From assembly GCA_965220235.1 (NCBI GenBank), contig OZ244815.1:2914001-2978000 (forward strand): a stretch of 64,000 nucleotides of DNA, in the 5' to 3' direction. Shown piece by piece: positions 42,711 through 52,085 of this stretch. The number at the start of each line of letters is the position of its first letter. Position 1 is the first letter of the stretch. The notes under the pieces were generated by a model that was not told the origin of the DNA, made no database searches, and saw nothing but the letters and a program-made list of their open reading frames with translations. The DNA is from Bin55 sp965220235. Lineage in GTDB: Bacteria > Pseudomonadota > Gammaproteobacteria > Pseudomonadales > Azotimanducaceae. Position numbers and translations under genes: made by a program.

Positions 42711-44322
42711 TGATCGTTACGATTTGTCCGGCATCTAACCAATCGATTCGCTTCGCGACTCCGCTCAACCAACGAACGCGAATGTTGGAAACCCCATCAA
42801 TTTCACCAAGTCCAAAATGAAGTCGTGGGTCACGTGACGCAAGGTAACTACTCGCTCGTTGTACGACGCGCGTAAGCGTTCGATCTCCAACATCTAATGA
42901 AACGACTGCACCAAGCGCAGGTCGACCATATCTATCGCGAACGTCGAGCATTAGCCATTGACCAATCCCTCGTGATCGATTTACGAGTAGTTTCGTAGGC
43001 GCATCGCGATCCACAACCACAATTTCTAACGTGCCGTCGTTGTCGAGATCTCCTACCGCCGCAGCTCGGCTCGTAAATATCCCACCACCGTAGTCGATCA
43101 ATTCAAACCTTCCATGAGCAGAACCCGCGTAAAGAGAGTTTGGTTCAGCAAATTGATCGCCATTGTGGGGTTTCGATAATCGACTGACCGCCCCATTTGC
43201 CTCGAATACATCCAACCAACCGTCGTTATTCAAATCGTCGACCACAAGTCCAAACCGCGTATACCGTTGTGTATGAATGCTCATTCCAACCTGCGCAGTG
43301 ACATCTCGAAAATAGTCGCCTTCATTGCTAAATACATAGTCGGACTGGGTTGTTATGTGAACGACAACAACGTCTTGGTCTGCATCATCGTCCAGATCCG
43401 TAGTGACAATCCCCATTCCTGCTCGCGCATCGCCGTGCTGGTCTACAGCGCAGTTCCAAACTCCGGCATGATCCTCGAATACAAAATTTCCTTGATTTAA
43501 CCATAGATGATTAGGGGACGTATCGTTCGCGACGAAGACGTCAAGCAAATTGTCGCCGTTGAAATCTGCAGTAACGATCCCTAAGCCATTGCCTTTAGTT
43601 CCGAGTACGCCACTTTCACTAGTGACATCAACAAAACGACCGTCCCCGATGTTTTTAAAAACACGATCTTGTGCAGGCGCTTCGAAATGCAATGGAGAGC
43701 AGTAATCCCGACTACCCAACATCGTTTGGTAGCACTCCGGTTTCATAGACGTACTCCATTCAATGTAGTTCACAACCCACAAGTCAAGATCGCCATCAAG
43801 ATCAAAATCGGCAAATGCGGTGGCGGTTGACCAGTCGCTTGATCGAAATCCAGCATCGACGGTAACGTCCCGATACTGATTCGAGCCATCATTTACGAGC
43901 AGTTTGTTTTTTCCAAGTTGCGTAACGAAAAGATCTGGCAACGCGTCCTGGTTTACGTCTCCAACTGCGATGCCCATGCTGTAGCCGAGATCAAGCGACG
44001 CATCACCGCCATCCTGCTGTTTAAACTCACCCGAACCGTTGTTAATGAACAGTACATTCGCAGAAGACGGTGACCTGGTGTTTACTAAACCACTTTGAAT
44101 GAAATATGCGTCCAAGTCTCCATCCTGGTCGGAATCGAAGAGCGCAACACCACCACCCATAATCTCAGGCAGTCGTCGATCTTCAGTGCTACCCGATACG
44201 TAGAAAAAATCTAGACCGCGTTGTTTACTTTCGTCAAATAACTGAAAAGTCGTGGATTCTTTGTCAGTTTGGCTACACGAAATAAGCAAACCGGCAGATA
44301 TCGCTACTATCAAGCATCTCAT
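42694..44322 (-). CDS. CRTAC1-type FG-GAP/ASPIC-UnbV lipoprotein (module 1)
   Basis: A 542-residue lipoprotein with lipobox GLLISC near residue 16. The mature part has repeated FG-GAP/VCBS blades with calcium-binding loops: DSDQDGDLDAYF, DFDLDGDLDLWVVNY, DDLNNDGWLDVFEANG and GDLDNDGTLEIVVVD. The family Cys motif ECYQTM...RDYCSPLH is present. The C-terminus is the ASPIC/UnbV domain, ending RVVQRASSYLASRDPRLHFG and IRVRWLSG. It is predicted to form a beta-propeller on the outer membrane (+2 residue Ser). The start overlaps the TPR gene stop as ATGA. Function in bacteria is unknown. Confidence 0.85.
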   Translation of the reverse strand: MRCLIVAISAGLLISCSQTDKESTTFQLFDESKQRGLDFFYVSGSTEDRRLPEIMGGGVALFDSDQDGDLDAYFIQSGLVNTRSPSSANVLFINNGSGEFKQQDGGDASLDLGYSMGIAVGDVNQDALPDLFVTQLGKNKLLVNDGSNQYRDVTVDAGFRSSDWSTATAFADFDLDGDLDLWVVNYIEWSTSMKPECYQTMLGSRDYCSPLHFEAPAQDRVFKNIGDGRFVDVTSESGVLGTKGNGLGIVTADFNGDNLLDVFVANDTSPNHLWLNQGNFVFEDHAGVWNCAVDQHGDARAGMGIVTTDLDDDADQDVVVVHITTQSDYVFSNEGDYFRDVTAQVGMSIHTQRYTRFGLVVDDLNNDGWLDVFEANGAVSRLSKPHNGDQFAEPNSLYAGSAHGRFELIDYGGGIFTSRAAAVGDLDNDGTLEIVVVDRDAPTKLLVNRSRGIGQWLMLDVRDRYGRPALGAVVSLDVGDRTLTRVVQRASSYLASRDPRLHFGLGEIDGVSNIRVRWLSGVAKRIDWLDAGQIVTINEDNS

Positions 44323-45857
44323 TGTTTGGCCGTATCGATTCTCATTCGGCTAATCTGATCGCGTTGCCTCTTAACCGAAGCTAACATCGCTTCCGACGCA
44401 CCGAGACTCCGAGCATTTTCTAGAGCTGCAAGAGCACTTGCTTCATCATTCAATATGGTCTCAGCTCGCGCAAGGTTTATGTACGCGGGAATGTGGTTTT
44501 GATTAACAGATATGGCAACACGGAACAAATTCGAAGCTTCGGGCCATCTGTCTAAAAATCCCATACAAATACCTAAATACGTGTACAAGTCTGCATCGTC
44601 ATTTTTGATCCCAATCGCCAAATCTAGCATGTGACTTGCTTCAAGCCACTGTCTCTTTCGCATTAGAAGCTGCGCTTTCTGGGAATATGCATAGTGCAGC
44701 TTTGGGTCTATTTCAATCGCATGATCAACGTGTTCAAGCGCTTCGTCATACTGACCTAAGTTCATTAACAAACTTGCTATCGCGGTTCTCAACACGTAAA
44801 AATCTGGGTGATGTTGAATTCCCTCTTCAAAGACGCTTAGTGCAAGAGTGGTGTTGCCTACCAATTCATGAGCAGCTCCTAAGGCATGGAGAACGCTTCT
44901 ATTTGTCGGATACCTGCCACGCAACTCGGTTAAGAGTTGAATCGCGGCATCGTAGGATTCGTTCCGCAACAAACCAGCTGCTTGTGCTAGTCGAACGGAC
45001 ATGTGATTGACACCGTGTTCGTCTTTTTCTTCCGCAATCGGATCTTTCCAGAGGATTGGCTTATATGTCGCGAGACCGTCCAACAATTTAGACGCCTCTT
45101 CTTTTTCACCTAGGCGTACAAGAGCATTCGCACGTAATCGTCGGACATTTGGATGTTGATACAGACTATCTAGTCGTTCAATTGCTTGAATTACTTCATC
45201 TGGCTGGTCTAGTCCCAAATACGCATGAGCTTGTCCAAGTACAGCATAGGGATCATCGCTTAAGGTCTCGGCGTGCTGAAAACATGCTAGCGCTTCGTCG
45301 TATTTACTCGCATCTAGCAAAAAACGACCTTTCTGAAACCAAGCAGGCGCGTAGTCCGGGTTTCGATCTATCGCTACTGTGATGCGGTCCAGCGCGTGTT
45401 CAAGATCGAATCGCGCTGCCAAGAGAATCGCATGGTAGTATGGCCATTTAAGTGCATTTGGATCGAGTGTAGTTGCGTAGTCGTACGCAATCAGCGCCTC
45501 TTCCGAAAAGCCATGTAACTCATAGACGACTCCCAAGTTTCCGACAGCTATTGGGTCCGTTGGATTTTCGCTCACTCGCCTTTGGTAGTCTTCAATCCTC
45601 TCACGGACCTGAATGTTCGCTTGATCTGTTACAACTGACGTTAGTGTCGAGACCCGTGAATCGACCGATTCGCTACAGCTAGTGATCAAACTCAATATAA
45701 CCGCGAAAATGAGGACAGCACGAGCAGAATGACGGAGATACCTAAACACGAGATTCGCACGATTGATCGTAGGACGATTCGACTTCCTTCTTATCGCATG
45801 GGACCAGCGACTGATTAGTGCTACAGTCGATCGGAATCCGATTGGTTTTCGCATCAC
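44319..45857 (-). CDS. TPR lipoprotein (module 1)
   Basis: Up to 512 residues, mostly tetratricopeptide repeats. Lipobox SLITSC lies at about residue 61, too deep for a normal signal; a GTG at 45749 gives a 25-residue signal (FRYLRHSARAVLIFAVI...) and is the more likely start. Repeats such as GNLGVVYELHGFSEEALIAY and PAWFQKGRFLLDASKYDEAL match the other TPR proteins in the region, including the central DP motif (WKDPIAEE). The stop overlaps the CRTAC1-type gene, so both proteins are made together. Confidence 0.82.
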   Translation of the reverse strand: MMRKPIGFRSTVALISRWSHAIRRKSNRPTINRANLVFRYLRHSARAVLIFAVILSLITSCSESVDSRVSTLTSVVTDQANIQVRERIEDYQRRVSENPTDPIAVGNLGVVYELHGFSEEALIAYDYATTLDPNALKWPYYHAILLAARFDLEHALDRITVAIDRNPDYAPAWFQKGRFLLDASKYDEALACFQHAETLSDDPYAVLGQAHAYLGLDQPDEVIQAIERLDSLYQHPNVRRLRANALVRLGEKEEASKLLDGLATYKPILWKDPIAEEKDEHGVNHMSVRLAQAAGLLRNESYDAAIQLLTELRGRYPTNRSVLHALGAAHELVGNTTLALSVFEEGIQHHPDFYVLRTAIASLLMNLGQYDEALEHVDHAIEIDPKLHYAYSQKAQLLMRKRQWLEASHMLDLAIGIKNDDADLYTYLGICMGFLDRWPEASNLFRVAISVNQNHIPAYINLARAETILNDEASALAALENARSLGASEAMLASVKRQRDQISRMRIDTAKQ

Positions 45858-45906
45858 CTAAATTTACGTGATCCTATTTCTCAAATATAACCAACATAAA
45901 CCCATA

Positions 45907-47328
45907 TCAATTTGCATCTAGTACACCGTTAGCGATGAGCGTTTCCATCGCGCGTTTGACCTTCGGATTTTCTGGCGCGAGATCTACTGCACGTTCAATC
46001 GCATCCCGGGCTTCATTAGTTCGCTGAAGCTCCCCGAGACTTAACGCCATATTTGCATACGCATTCGGGTTCTGGGGTTCTAATTCAATCGCGTACGCGA
46101 AATTCGTCACGGACTCTTGCCAGTCTCCATGTCCACCATCTAGGACACCGAGACGATAGTATGTATTCCAATCAGGTTGTCGATATTCGAGAGATGCTCG
46201 TAGGATGGATCTAGCTTCAGCTGTCGCACCTCTTCGTATTAGGAGGTCAACTTGAGCATCCCAAGCGGGTATGAACTCGGTTTTCAATTCGATTGTCTGT
46301 GCATAGTGCTTCAGAGCTTCGTCATATTGTCCGTTCACTTCGAGTAAAGAACCGAGATTGAAGTGAATTACGTGACTAGCAGGAAACTTGCTTATGCCTT
46401 TCTCGAGTGTGTCGACCGCTTCGTCGATACGATTCAACGCGACGAGTGCCGAACTGCGTAATTCAACAAGGTAGGACTCAGTTGGGTGTCGTGCCATTAA
46501 AGACGTAATTAGAGGCAACGCATCATCAGCGCGTCCACCGTCTATTAACTTCTGTGCAAGTAGCGCTTCTCCACTCAATCCCCGCGTGTATTCAACTACA
46601 GCGCCAGCGATAGGGTCTGACCATGATGGTTGATCTTGCGTGACTTCCGAGGTTAGCACCAGTCCATTCTGTAAAGACTTGCCGTGAGCCCGGTAGACCC
46701 GCGCCTTTAACAACTCGACATAACGCGGTAACTCTTTAGCAGAAATAGAATCGAGTGCGCCAGCAGCTGTATCGAAGTCGCCGAGTTCGAGGCTACACTG
46801 GGCGCGACCTGACTTAATGGCGATTCGATTGCTTGGTAAAACATTATTGCGATCAGCATCAATAAACGATTCGCAAGCACCTTTGAAATCACCTAAATCC
46901 ATTAACCAATACCCCTTCGCCAAATGGCTCGCGACGTAGGTTGAGTCAATTTCCAATGCTACATCCATCGAAAGCACGGCCTCTTGGAGGCGACCTTGTG
47001 TGCCTAGTGCAAGACTCTTTAAATAAGGCCATCGCGCATCATCAGAGTCGAGCTCATAGGTTTGTCCATAGGTCTCAATCGCGGCATCCTTAAATCCATT
47101 GGCGTCGTACACCATCCCCAATCGACCTCTATGCAGTGCTGACTCTGGTTCGTTCAGCGCATTGTTGTACATATCACTAATAAAAACTTGAAGTTCGTCA
47201 TCATTTGTATTTCCAGATAAGTCGATCGGGTCTGCGACGAGTGTTGACACCTCGTTACAACCTAGCAATGCCATGGTTGAAATTGTCTTTGAAATTACCA
47301 GCAGAACCAGAACGTGGAGACGTTTCAA
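45907..47328 (-). CDS. TPR lipoprotein (lone paralog)
   Basis: A 473-residue lipoprotein with lipobox MALLGC near residue 24 and mature TPRs: GRLGMVYDANGFKDAAIETY, LAKGYWLMDLGDFKGACESF and HFNLGSLLEVNGQYDEALKHY. It has the shared WSDPIAG motif. It lies 49 nt upstream of the module 1 TPR gene and 66 nt after the terminator of the TonB receptor gene, so it likely starts the module 1 transcript. A TATATT -10-like box lies between the terminator and its ATG. Confidence 0.84.
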   Translation of the reverse strand: MKRLHVLVLLVISKTISTMALLGCNEVSTLVADPIDLSGNTNDDELQVFISDMYNNALNEPESALHRGRLGMVYDANGFKDAAIETYGQTYELDSDDARWPYLKSLALGTQGRLQEAVLSMDVALEIDSTYVASHLAKGYWLMDLGDFKGACESFIDADRNNVLPSNRIAIKSGRAQCSLELGDFDTAAGALDSISAKELPRYVELLKARVYRAHGKSLQNGLVLTSEVTQDQPSWSDPIAGAVVEYTRGLSGEALLAQKLIDGGRADDALPLITSLMARHPTESYLVELRSSALVALNRIDEAVDTLEKGISKFPASHVIHFNLGSLLEVNGQYDEALKHYAQTIELKTEFIPAWDAQVDLLIRRGATAEARSILRASLEYRQPDWNTYYRLGVLDGGHGDWQESVTNFAYAIELEPQNPNAYANMALSLGELQRTNEARDAIERAVDLAPENPKVKRAMETLIANGVLDAN

Positions 47329-47380
47329 TAGGGGTCAAACGGCCGAAAAAATATAGTCTAACTCAAACAAACTGAGCTAA

Positions 47381-47421
47381 AATTAAATAAAAACGTCGGT
47401 GATGGTAAACCATCACCGACG
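47381..47421 (-). terminator. Rho-independent terminator of the TonB receptor gene
   Basis: A perfect 12-bp stem (CGTCGGTGATGG with CCATCACCGACG, 47394-47421) with a 4-nt loop, 20 nt after the receptor stop. On the minus strand it is followed by TTTTTATTTAATTTTAG. This is the clearest terminator in the window. Confidence 0.93.
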
Positions 47422-47441
47422 TGTAAGTTAGAGAGTAGGAA

Positions 47442-50400
47442 CTAGAAGGAGAACGTAACTGACGTATATCCCTGTCGGCCCATGATGTTATCAAGATAGG
47501 CTTCGTGCCCTTGCTGTCTTAGAGCAACGTCCGGATATGTATCAAAGATGTTTCTCACTGCAACGTTCACAGTCATCTCGCTGAATCCAAGCGTGTCAGG
47601 TCTGCGATACGTGTAGCTCATATCCCAGTAGTGACGCGAGTCGATCTTGCACTGTGGCCAAATCCAACGATGTGCGCACGCATCCGATTCAGGAATTGGT
47701 ACACCCTCGTCATTCGGTCGACCAGTGATCACGCCAGCCTCAACTGCTTCATCCCAACCAGCATTCAGCGTCGTGACGCTGTCATGCCATCTGCCGCTAA
47801 GCTGAAGGATATGGTCGTTGTAGAACCAGCGAAGACCAACATTAACACGGAATTCAGGAGATGGTGGCAATGTTTCCATCATCGCGGCTGAACCGCCATC
47901 GTTGTATCCACCGATAGTGAATGAACCACCACCTTGGTTGTGGTTACCAACACCTTCAACTTCTACACCTGCAAGTGGATGCTCGGCTTCGTTGGGAATG
48001 TCGGGATCATCCGCATATAGGATGTTCCTCATACTCAACAACTGCGTTGCACTCACGTTCAATCCAAAGGTTCCGTAATCGCCACCGATCATCGGAATAT
48101 CCTCTGCATCGAACGTATAAGTTAGAGCGTAGATGATGGTTTCGGTCGTTTGCTCACCGTTTTGTAACCATGGTCGGTCAACGTCAATCAAGCCGAGACC
48201 GCTTTCTCCACGACCACGAGTGACTCGTGCGTTACCGATACCGGTTCCACCTTCACCTTTTCCACCTTTCGCGCCTGATGCCACCCAATCAATTGCAGCT
48301 TGGATTTTGCATGCTGCTTCTTCCGGGTACTGTTCGACGTAATCTCGAGGTGTAATCAATATGGTGGTGCCGGGCTCCATTGGATTGTCAATGAACAACC
48401 ATGGATGCTCAGATTCGGTAACGTTCGTCGGATCAAACCACTTCAAAGGAGTACCTGGGCCAGGACATTGCCGCGCCGCATACCACTCTTCGAGACCGAT
48501 TTCGTTTACGTTGACATTACGGTCTGCGCCAGCTTGTTCAGCCTTGCCTTGAAACACGACGTTTGTGTAGTCGATGTCGAATACCATCGTACCGTCAAGC
48601 AGCTTGAACGAGAAGCCCGCGTTCCATAGGTCTGAGAATTCCGGTCCAAGGTCGGAGTTTGGACCCGCGAACGTATTGACATTACGAGCATTTACTCCCA
48701 TACCTTCCTGTGTACATGCAGGATCATCACCCGCTGCTAGCTCGGGGAAGTTGTAACAAATGTAGTCACCTACCGTTGCCGGTGCTGGCGTACCAATTGC
48801 ACGCTGACCACCATATTGGCCCGGCTCCCCAAAGAGCGCAAATAGACCAGGTGTTACAAACCCTTCCGTCATACTTGCGCGAATCGCTAACCAATCGGTC
48901 GGCGAGTAACGCATTGCGACTTTCGGAATCGTTGTCGTAAACGTGACATTCCCCGGTTGGCCTATGACACCGTAGGTGTAAATCTCGGCATAGCGACCGG
49001 CAATCTGCACTTCCATGTCCCCAAGAACATCGTCTTGAATTAACGGCAACTGCAACTCAGCGTAAATCGCTGATGAACGTTGGCCACTAACACGAAAGCC
49101 CCGTTTGCCACCACCAAGTGCAGACTGGTTAATCACACTGGAGCGGTATTCCTCGGTCTCTTCACGCCAATGCGTACCGATTGCGAATCCAACAGGTGCG
49201 TCGTTGTATGGCAAAGCGAATAGGTTCGAGTTAGAAGCAGTTAGGTCAAAGAGATCCATGCCCAACGTCTGCAGGTTGTACTCCATCGTGATTCCTGCAT
49301 TACGGACCTCAAATTCCGTATTTACAGCCTCATGATCTGATGGCGTCCAGCCGGGATCATCGTCGTCTGGGAATTTGTTCGACGGATCACCGATGAACTG
49401 ACCGTCTGGCGTATGCGCTAAGTACGCAGTACTGAACGGGTTAAAACACGCCTCGAGGGCTTGGTCATCACCACCACCTTGACAGCGGAGCGAATCGACC
49501 CACAGCCACCATTGTGGTTCAGGATACTGACGTTCCCGCTTACCACGTGCATATATGAAGTCCGAGTTAACGATCCAAGTGGTATCAGGAATCTGAATTT
49601 CCGCGCCAAGACGGAAACGTACGTTATCGCGTTGTGCGCGGCGTTGATACGTACCTATACCTTGGTTGTCAAGGTCCGCCCACTCAATATTCAGATTGTG
49701 CAGCTGTTTTGGATGAACGTTCCAATCGCCATCGAATGGGCGAACATCTTCAAACAGTCGAATTCCACCACTTCCCATCTCTGCGAAGTCGCCATCAAAA
49801 CGATCAGGGATTCCATCCATATCGGAATCCGTTTCAGCGCTCAATAGGATTACGCGCGCTTCGGGCTCCCGCTGTGCATTAAAGTCTGCATCTGGGATGC
49901 CGTCGGGGATAGGCTCACCGTCTTCGTCCACGCTACCGTCAAGACTCGTCTGGTCTGACATATCCCAAGTTCGATCTGGGATGCCATCATTGTTCTCGTC
50001 TTGTGCGAATACGTACAGTTCGCCGGGTTCTTCAAGGTACTCATACAAACCGTTACCGTTCAAATCAACCCAGCTCAGGTCTTTCAAGTCAGTCGTGAAT
50101 CCAGGATGCTCTCGCGCTTCCGCTGGAATTGAAGAGCCTTCGCCGTAGGACGCGCCCGTTGCCGGGTCGTACCATGAGTTATGAGCGATTGCTCTAAATG
50201 GGTTTCCAGGGTTTGAACCGATCGCAATTGGCACGCGCTTACCATACCAAACGCCAGATGGTGTTTCATCCTCTGCGCCTGTTACGTCGCGTGTGTAGTA
50301 ATCCAATACAGTCAGGCCGATCTCACCGTGGATACTCACGTAATCATTGAACTCGTGCTCAAAGAAGGCGTAACCTTTGTATTGATCAGACTCGGCTTGC

Positions 50401-51623
50401 ATGTCTTGCATGTCAGAAATGATGTTTCGGCATCCACCGCCACCATTCCATGGTGTCACGATTCCGTTTAAGAAACTCCCGCGCTTATCGTAGTCGTTCT
50501 TAACCCACTGCCACGGCCGCGAATCGCCAACTTCACCAGTTCTTGAATCGATTGCGGGGTAATCGTCGTGTCGACGTACAACACGTTCATCCACCGTACC
50601 GTTATCGTCGTATCCTGCACCAAATCCGTATCCGCATCCAGGGTCTCGCATGCTTTGGTTCCAATCGCCACCCGAGGATTGCGACCACTTGATGGACGCG
50701 ACACCTAAGGCGTCTGCTAAACCGTTACCCGCACCATGCAAGTGGTCTTCCGGTACAGGTGAGAACGTGCGTTCTCCCATTGAGTTCCGGTCCGGAACTC
50801 TCCAGTCAGACGGGTTACTTCGACCACCTGAATCTGACCAACCAGGAGCGATCTGTAGATTCCATGGATTACGTAAACCAACGATATATTCCGGACGCTC
50901 AGTGTGTGCCATTTGGCTGATATCTCGCAATTCCAACGAGAAGACAGCTTTCGTACGCTCACCTTGTGCACCAGCAATCATCGACAACCCTTGGTTTGGC
51001 GCACCACCGCGCAAAGCCATTTGGTTGTTGTAATTAATCCGAAGACCTTCAAAGTTCTTGTTCGGGATGATGTTGATAACGCCTGCAACCGCTTCTGCGC
51101 CGTATAACGCAGATGCGCCGTCGAGAATCGTCTCGACACGCCCAACCGCAATCTGCGGATAAGTGTTGGTTACGTCCACACCGGTTCGACGTCCCCACGT
51201 ATTCGTATCCGCAGGTAGTCTATGTGAATCCATCATCGTCATCGTGGCGCGCGCGCCCAACCCGCGGATATTGGCCCAGACCTCTGAACCTTGATTCCAC
51301 TGTTGGTCGTCGGCAGCGTCACCTTCGAACGGAGCCGCATTGGCATTAACGCCAAATTGGAACGTTTGGTCGAAGATGATGTCTCCCATATCGGGTGTGC
51401 CTGCGAGTTCGATATCGAGCTCATCTGTTACGTGCATCGGCGATGGCAAATCGAAGTTATCGCGACGGATAAACGACCCGGTCACGATAAGTTCTTCAAC
51501 TTCCTCCGCTTCTTCTTCTTCCTCCTCATCTGCTTCGTCGGCTTGCTGCCCAAAGGCACCAGTCGACCAGATAAGGCCCGCAACAGCGACAAGCGACACC
51601 CACTTGTTGAAGTGATTCTGCAT
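47442..51623 (-). CDS. Large TonB-dependent receptor with calcium-type insert
   Basis: A 1393-residue outer-membrane receptor. The signal peptide covers about residues 1-25, then an acidic linker, then EELIVTGS (43-50) starting the plug, with IRGLGARATMTMMDSHRLP and ILDGASALYGAEAVAGVINI as plug landmarks. It ends in a barrel with terminal QGYTSVTFSF (final Phe). Around 49790-50060 an Asp-rich insert (NNDGIPDRTWD, SDMDGIPDRFDGD) resembles thrombospondin type 3 calcium repeats. It imports an unknown large ligand, energised by TonB-ExbB-ExbD. The ribosome site GAGGGGAGGA and a TTGACA promoter suggest high expression. It stands alone between a promoter and a strong terminator. Confidence 0.93.
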   Translation of the reverse strand: MQNHFNKWVSLVAVAGLIWSTGAFGQQADEADEEEEEEAEEVEELIVTGSFIRRDNFDLPSPMHVTDELDIELAGTPDMGDIIFDQTFQFGVNANAAPFEGDAADDQQWNQGSEVWANIRGLGARATMTMMDSHRLPADTNTWGRRTGVDVTNTYPQIAVGRVETILDGASALYGAEAVAGVINIIPNKNFEGLRINYNNQMALRGGAPNQGLSMIAGAQGERTKAVFSLELRDISQMAHTERPEYIVGLRNPWNLQIAPGWSDSGGRSNPSDWRVPDRNSMGERTFSPVPEDHLHGAGNGLADALGVASIKWSQSSGGDWNQSMRDPGCGYGFGAGYDDNGTVDERVVRRHDDYPAIDSRTGEVGDSRPWQWVKNDYDKRGSFLNGIVTPWNGGGGCRNIISDMQDMQAESDQYKGYAFFEHEFNDYVSIHGEIGLTVLDYYTRDVTGAEDETPSGVWYGKRVPIAIGSNPGNPFRAIAHNSWYDPATGASYGEGSSIPAEAREHPGFTTDLKDLSWVDLNGNGLYEYLEEPGELYVFAQDENNDGIPDRTWDMSDQTSLDGSVDEDGEPIPDGIPDADFNAQREPEARVILLSAETDSDMDGIPDRFDGDFAEMGSGGIRLFEDVRPFDGDWNVHPKQLHNLNIEWADLDNQGIGTYQRRAQRDNVRFRLGAEIQIPDTTWIVNSDFIYARGKRERQYPEPQWWLWVDSLRCQGGGDDQALEACFNPFSTAYLAHTPDGQFIGDPSNKFPDDDDPGWTPSDHEAVNTEFEVRNAGITMEYNLQTLGMDLFDLTASNSNLFALPYNDAPVGFAIGTHWREETEEYRSSVINQSALGGGKRGFRVSGQRSSAIYAELQLPLIQDDVLGDMEVQIAGRYAEIYTYGVIGQPGNVTFTTTIPKVAMRYSPTDWLAIRASMTEGFVTPGLFALFGEPGQYGGQRAIGTPAPATVGDYICYNFPELAAGDDPACTQEGMGVNARNVNTFAGPNSDLGPEFSDLWNAGFSFKLLDGTMVFDIDYTNVVFQGKAEQAGADRNVNVNEIGLEEWYAARQCPGPGTPLKWFDPTNVTESEHPWLFIDNPMEPGTTILITPRDYVEQYPEEAACKIQAAIDWVASGAKGGKGEGGTGIGNARVTRGRGESGLGLIDVDRPWLQNGEQTTETIIYALTYTFDAEDIPMIGGDYGTFGLNVSATQLLSMRNILYADDPDIPNEAEHPLAGVEVEGVGNHNQGGGSFTIGGYNDGGSAAMMETLPPSPEFRVNVGLRWFYNDHILQLSGRWHDSVTTLNAGWDEAVEAGVITGRPNDEGVPIPESDACAHRWIWPQCKIDSRHYWDMSYTYRRPDTLGFSEMTVNVAVRNIFDTYPDVALRQQGHEAYLDNIMGRQGYTSVTFSF

Positions 51624-52085
51624 GGGTTCCTCCCCTCTTTATTACCTTTAACTACATAAAGGTCTACACCGAATGAATGCGACCTTCCCAGCTCGCACAG
51701 GTATTCGGAGTTTTGCAGTGGTGTTTCTAAATGTTTCAAGGTCATTTGTCAAGAGAAAAATCCACTTTTTTTCATTTTCCTTAAAACGCAGCCTTCCGAC
51801 ATCGTCCTTGTTAGAGCAATGGAATCTTGTATTTCGAGGAGTTTAGCTTGGCAAAATCAGTAGATTTGAACGTAACCGAACGTCCGTAGCACTCGACACA
51901 GGTTCTTCTTATCTTCATTTTTGTTCTCCGACTGCTCATACCTTCTAAGGCGTTTCTCGGTCGATATGGCGACCTACCTTCGAGGCTACGCTTGCTTAGC
52001 AATTGGCTTATTACTAATTAGCACTTTGATTTTTAAAATCGCAATCCGTTGACAAAATGGCAATCTTTGCCTTACGCCAAAGGTA
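51624..52085. other. Divergent regulatory region, TonB receptor / TPR module 2
   Basis: 462 bases without a convincing gene between divergent units. It contains the receptor ribosome site and promoter on the minus strand. On the plus side there are A/T-rich stretches and a TTGACA at 52049-52054 without a good -10. No RNA gene was recognised. Confidence 0.5.
51724..51752 (-). promoter_or_regulatory. Candidate promoter of the TonB receptor gene
   Basis: On the minus strand a consensus TTGACA (51752-51747) is followed after 17 nt by TAGAAA (51729-51724). Transcription would start near 51717, giving a leader of about 95 nt. Confidence 0.5.
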
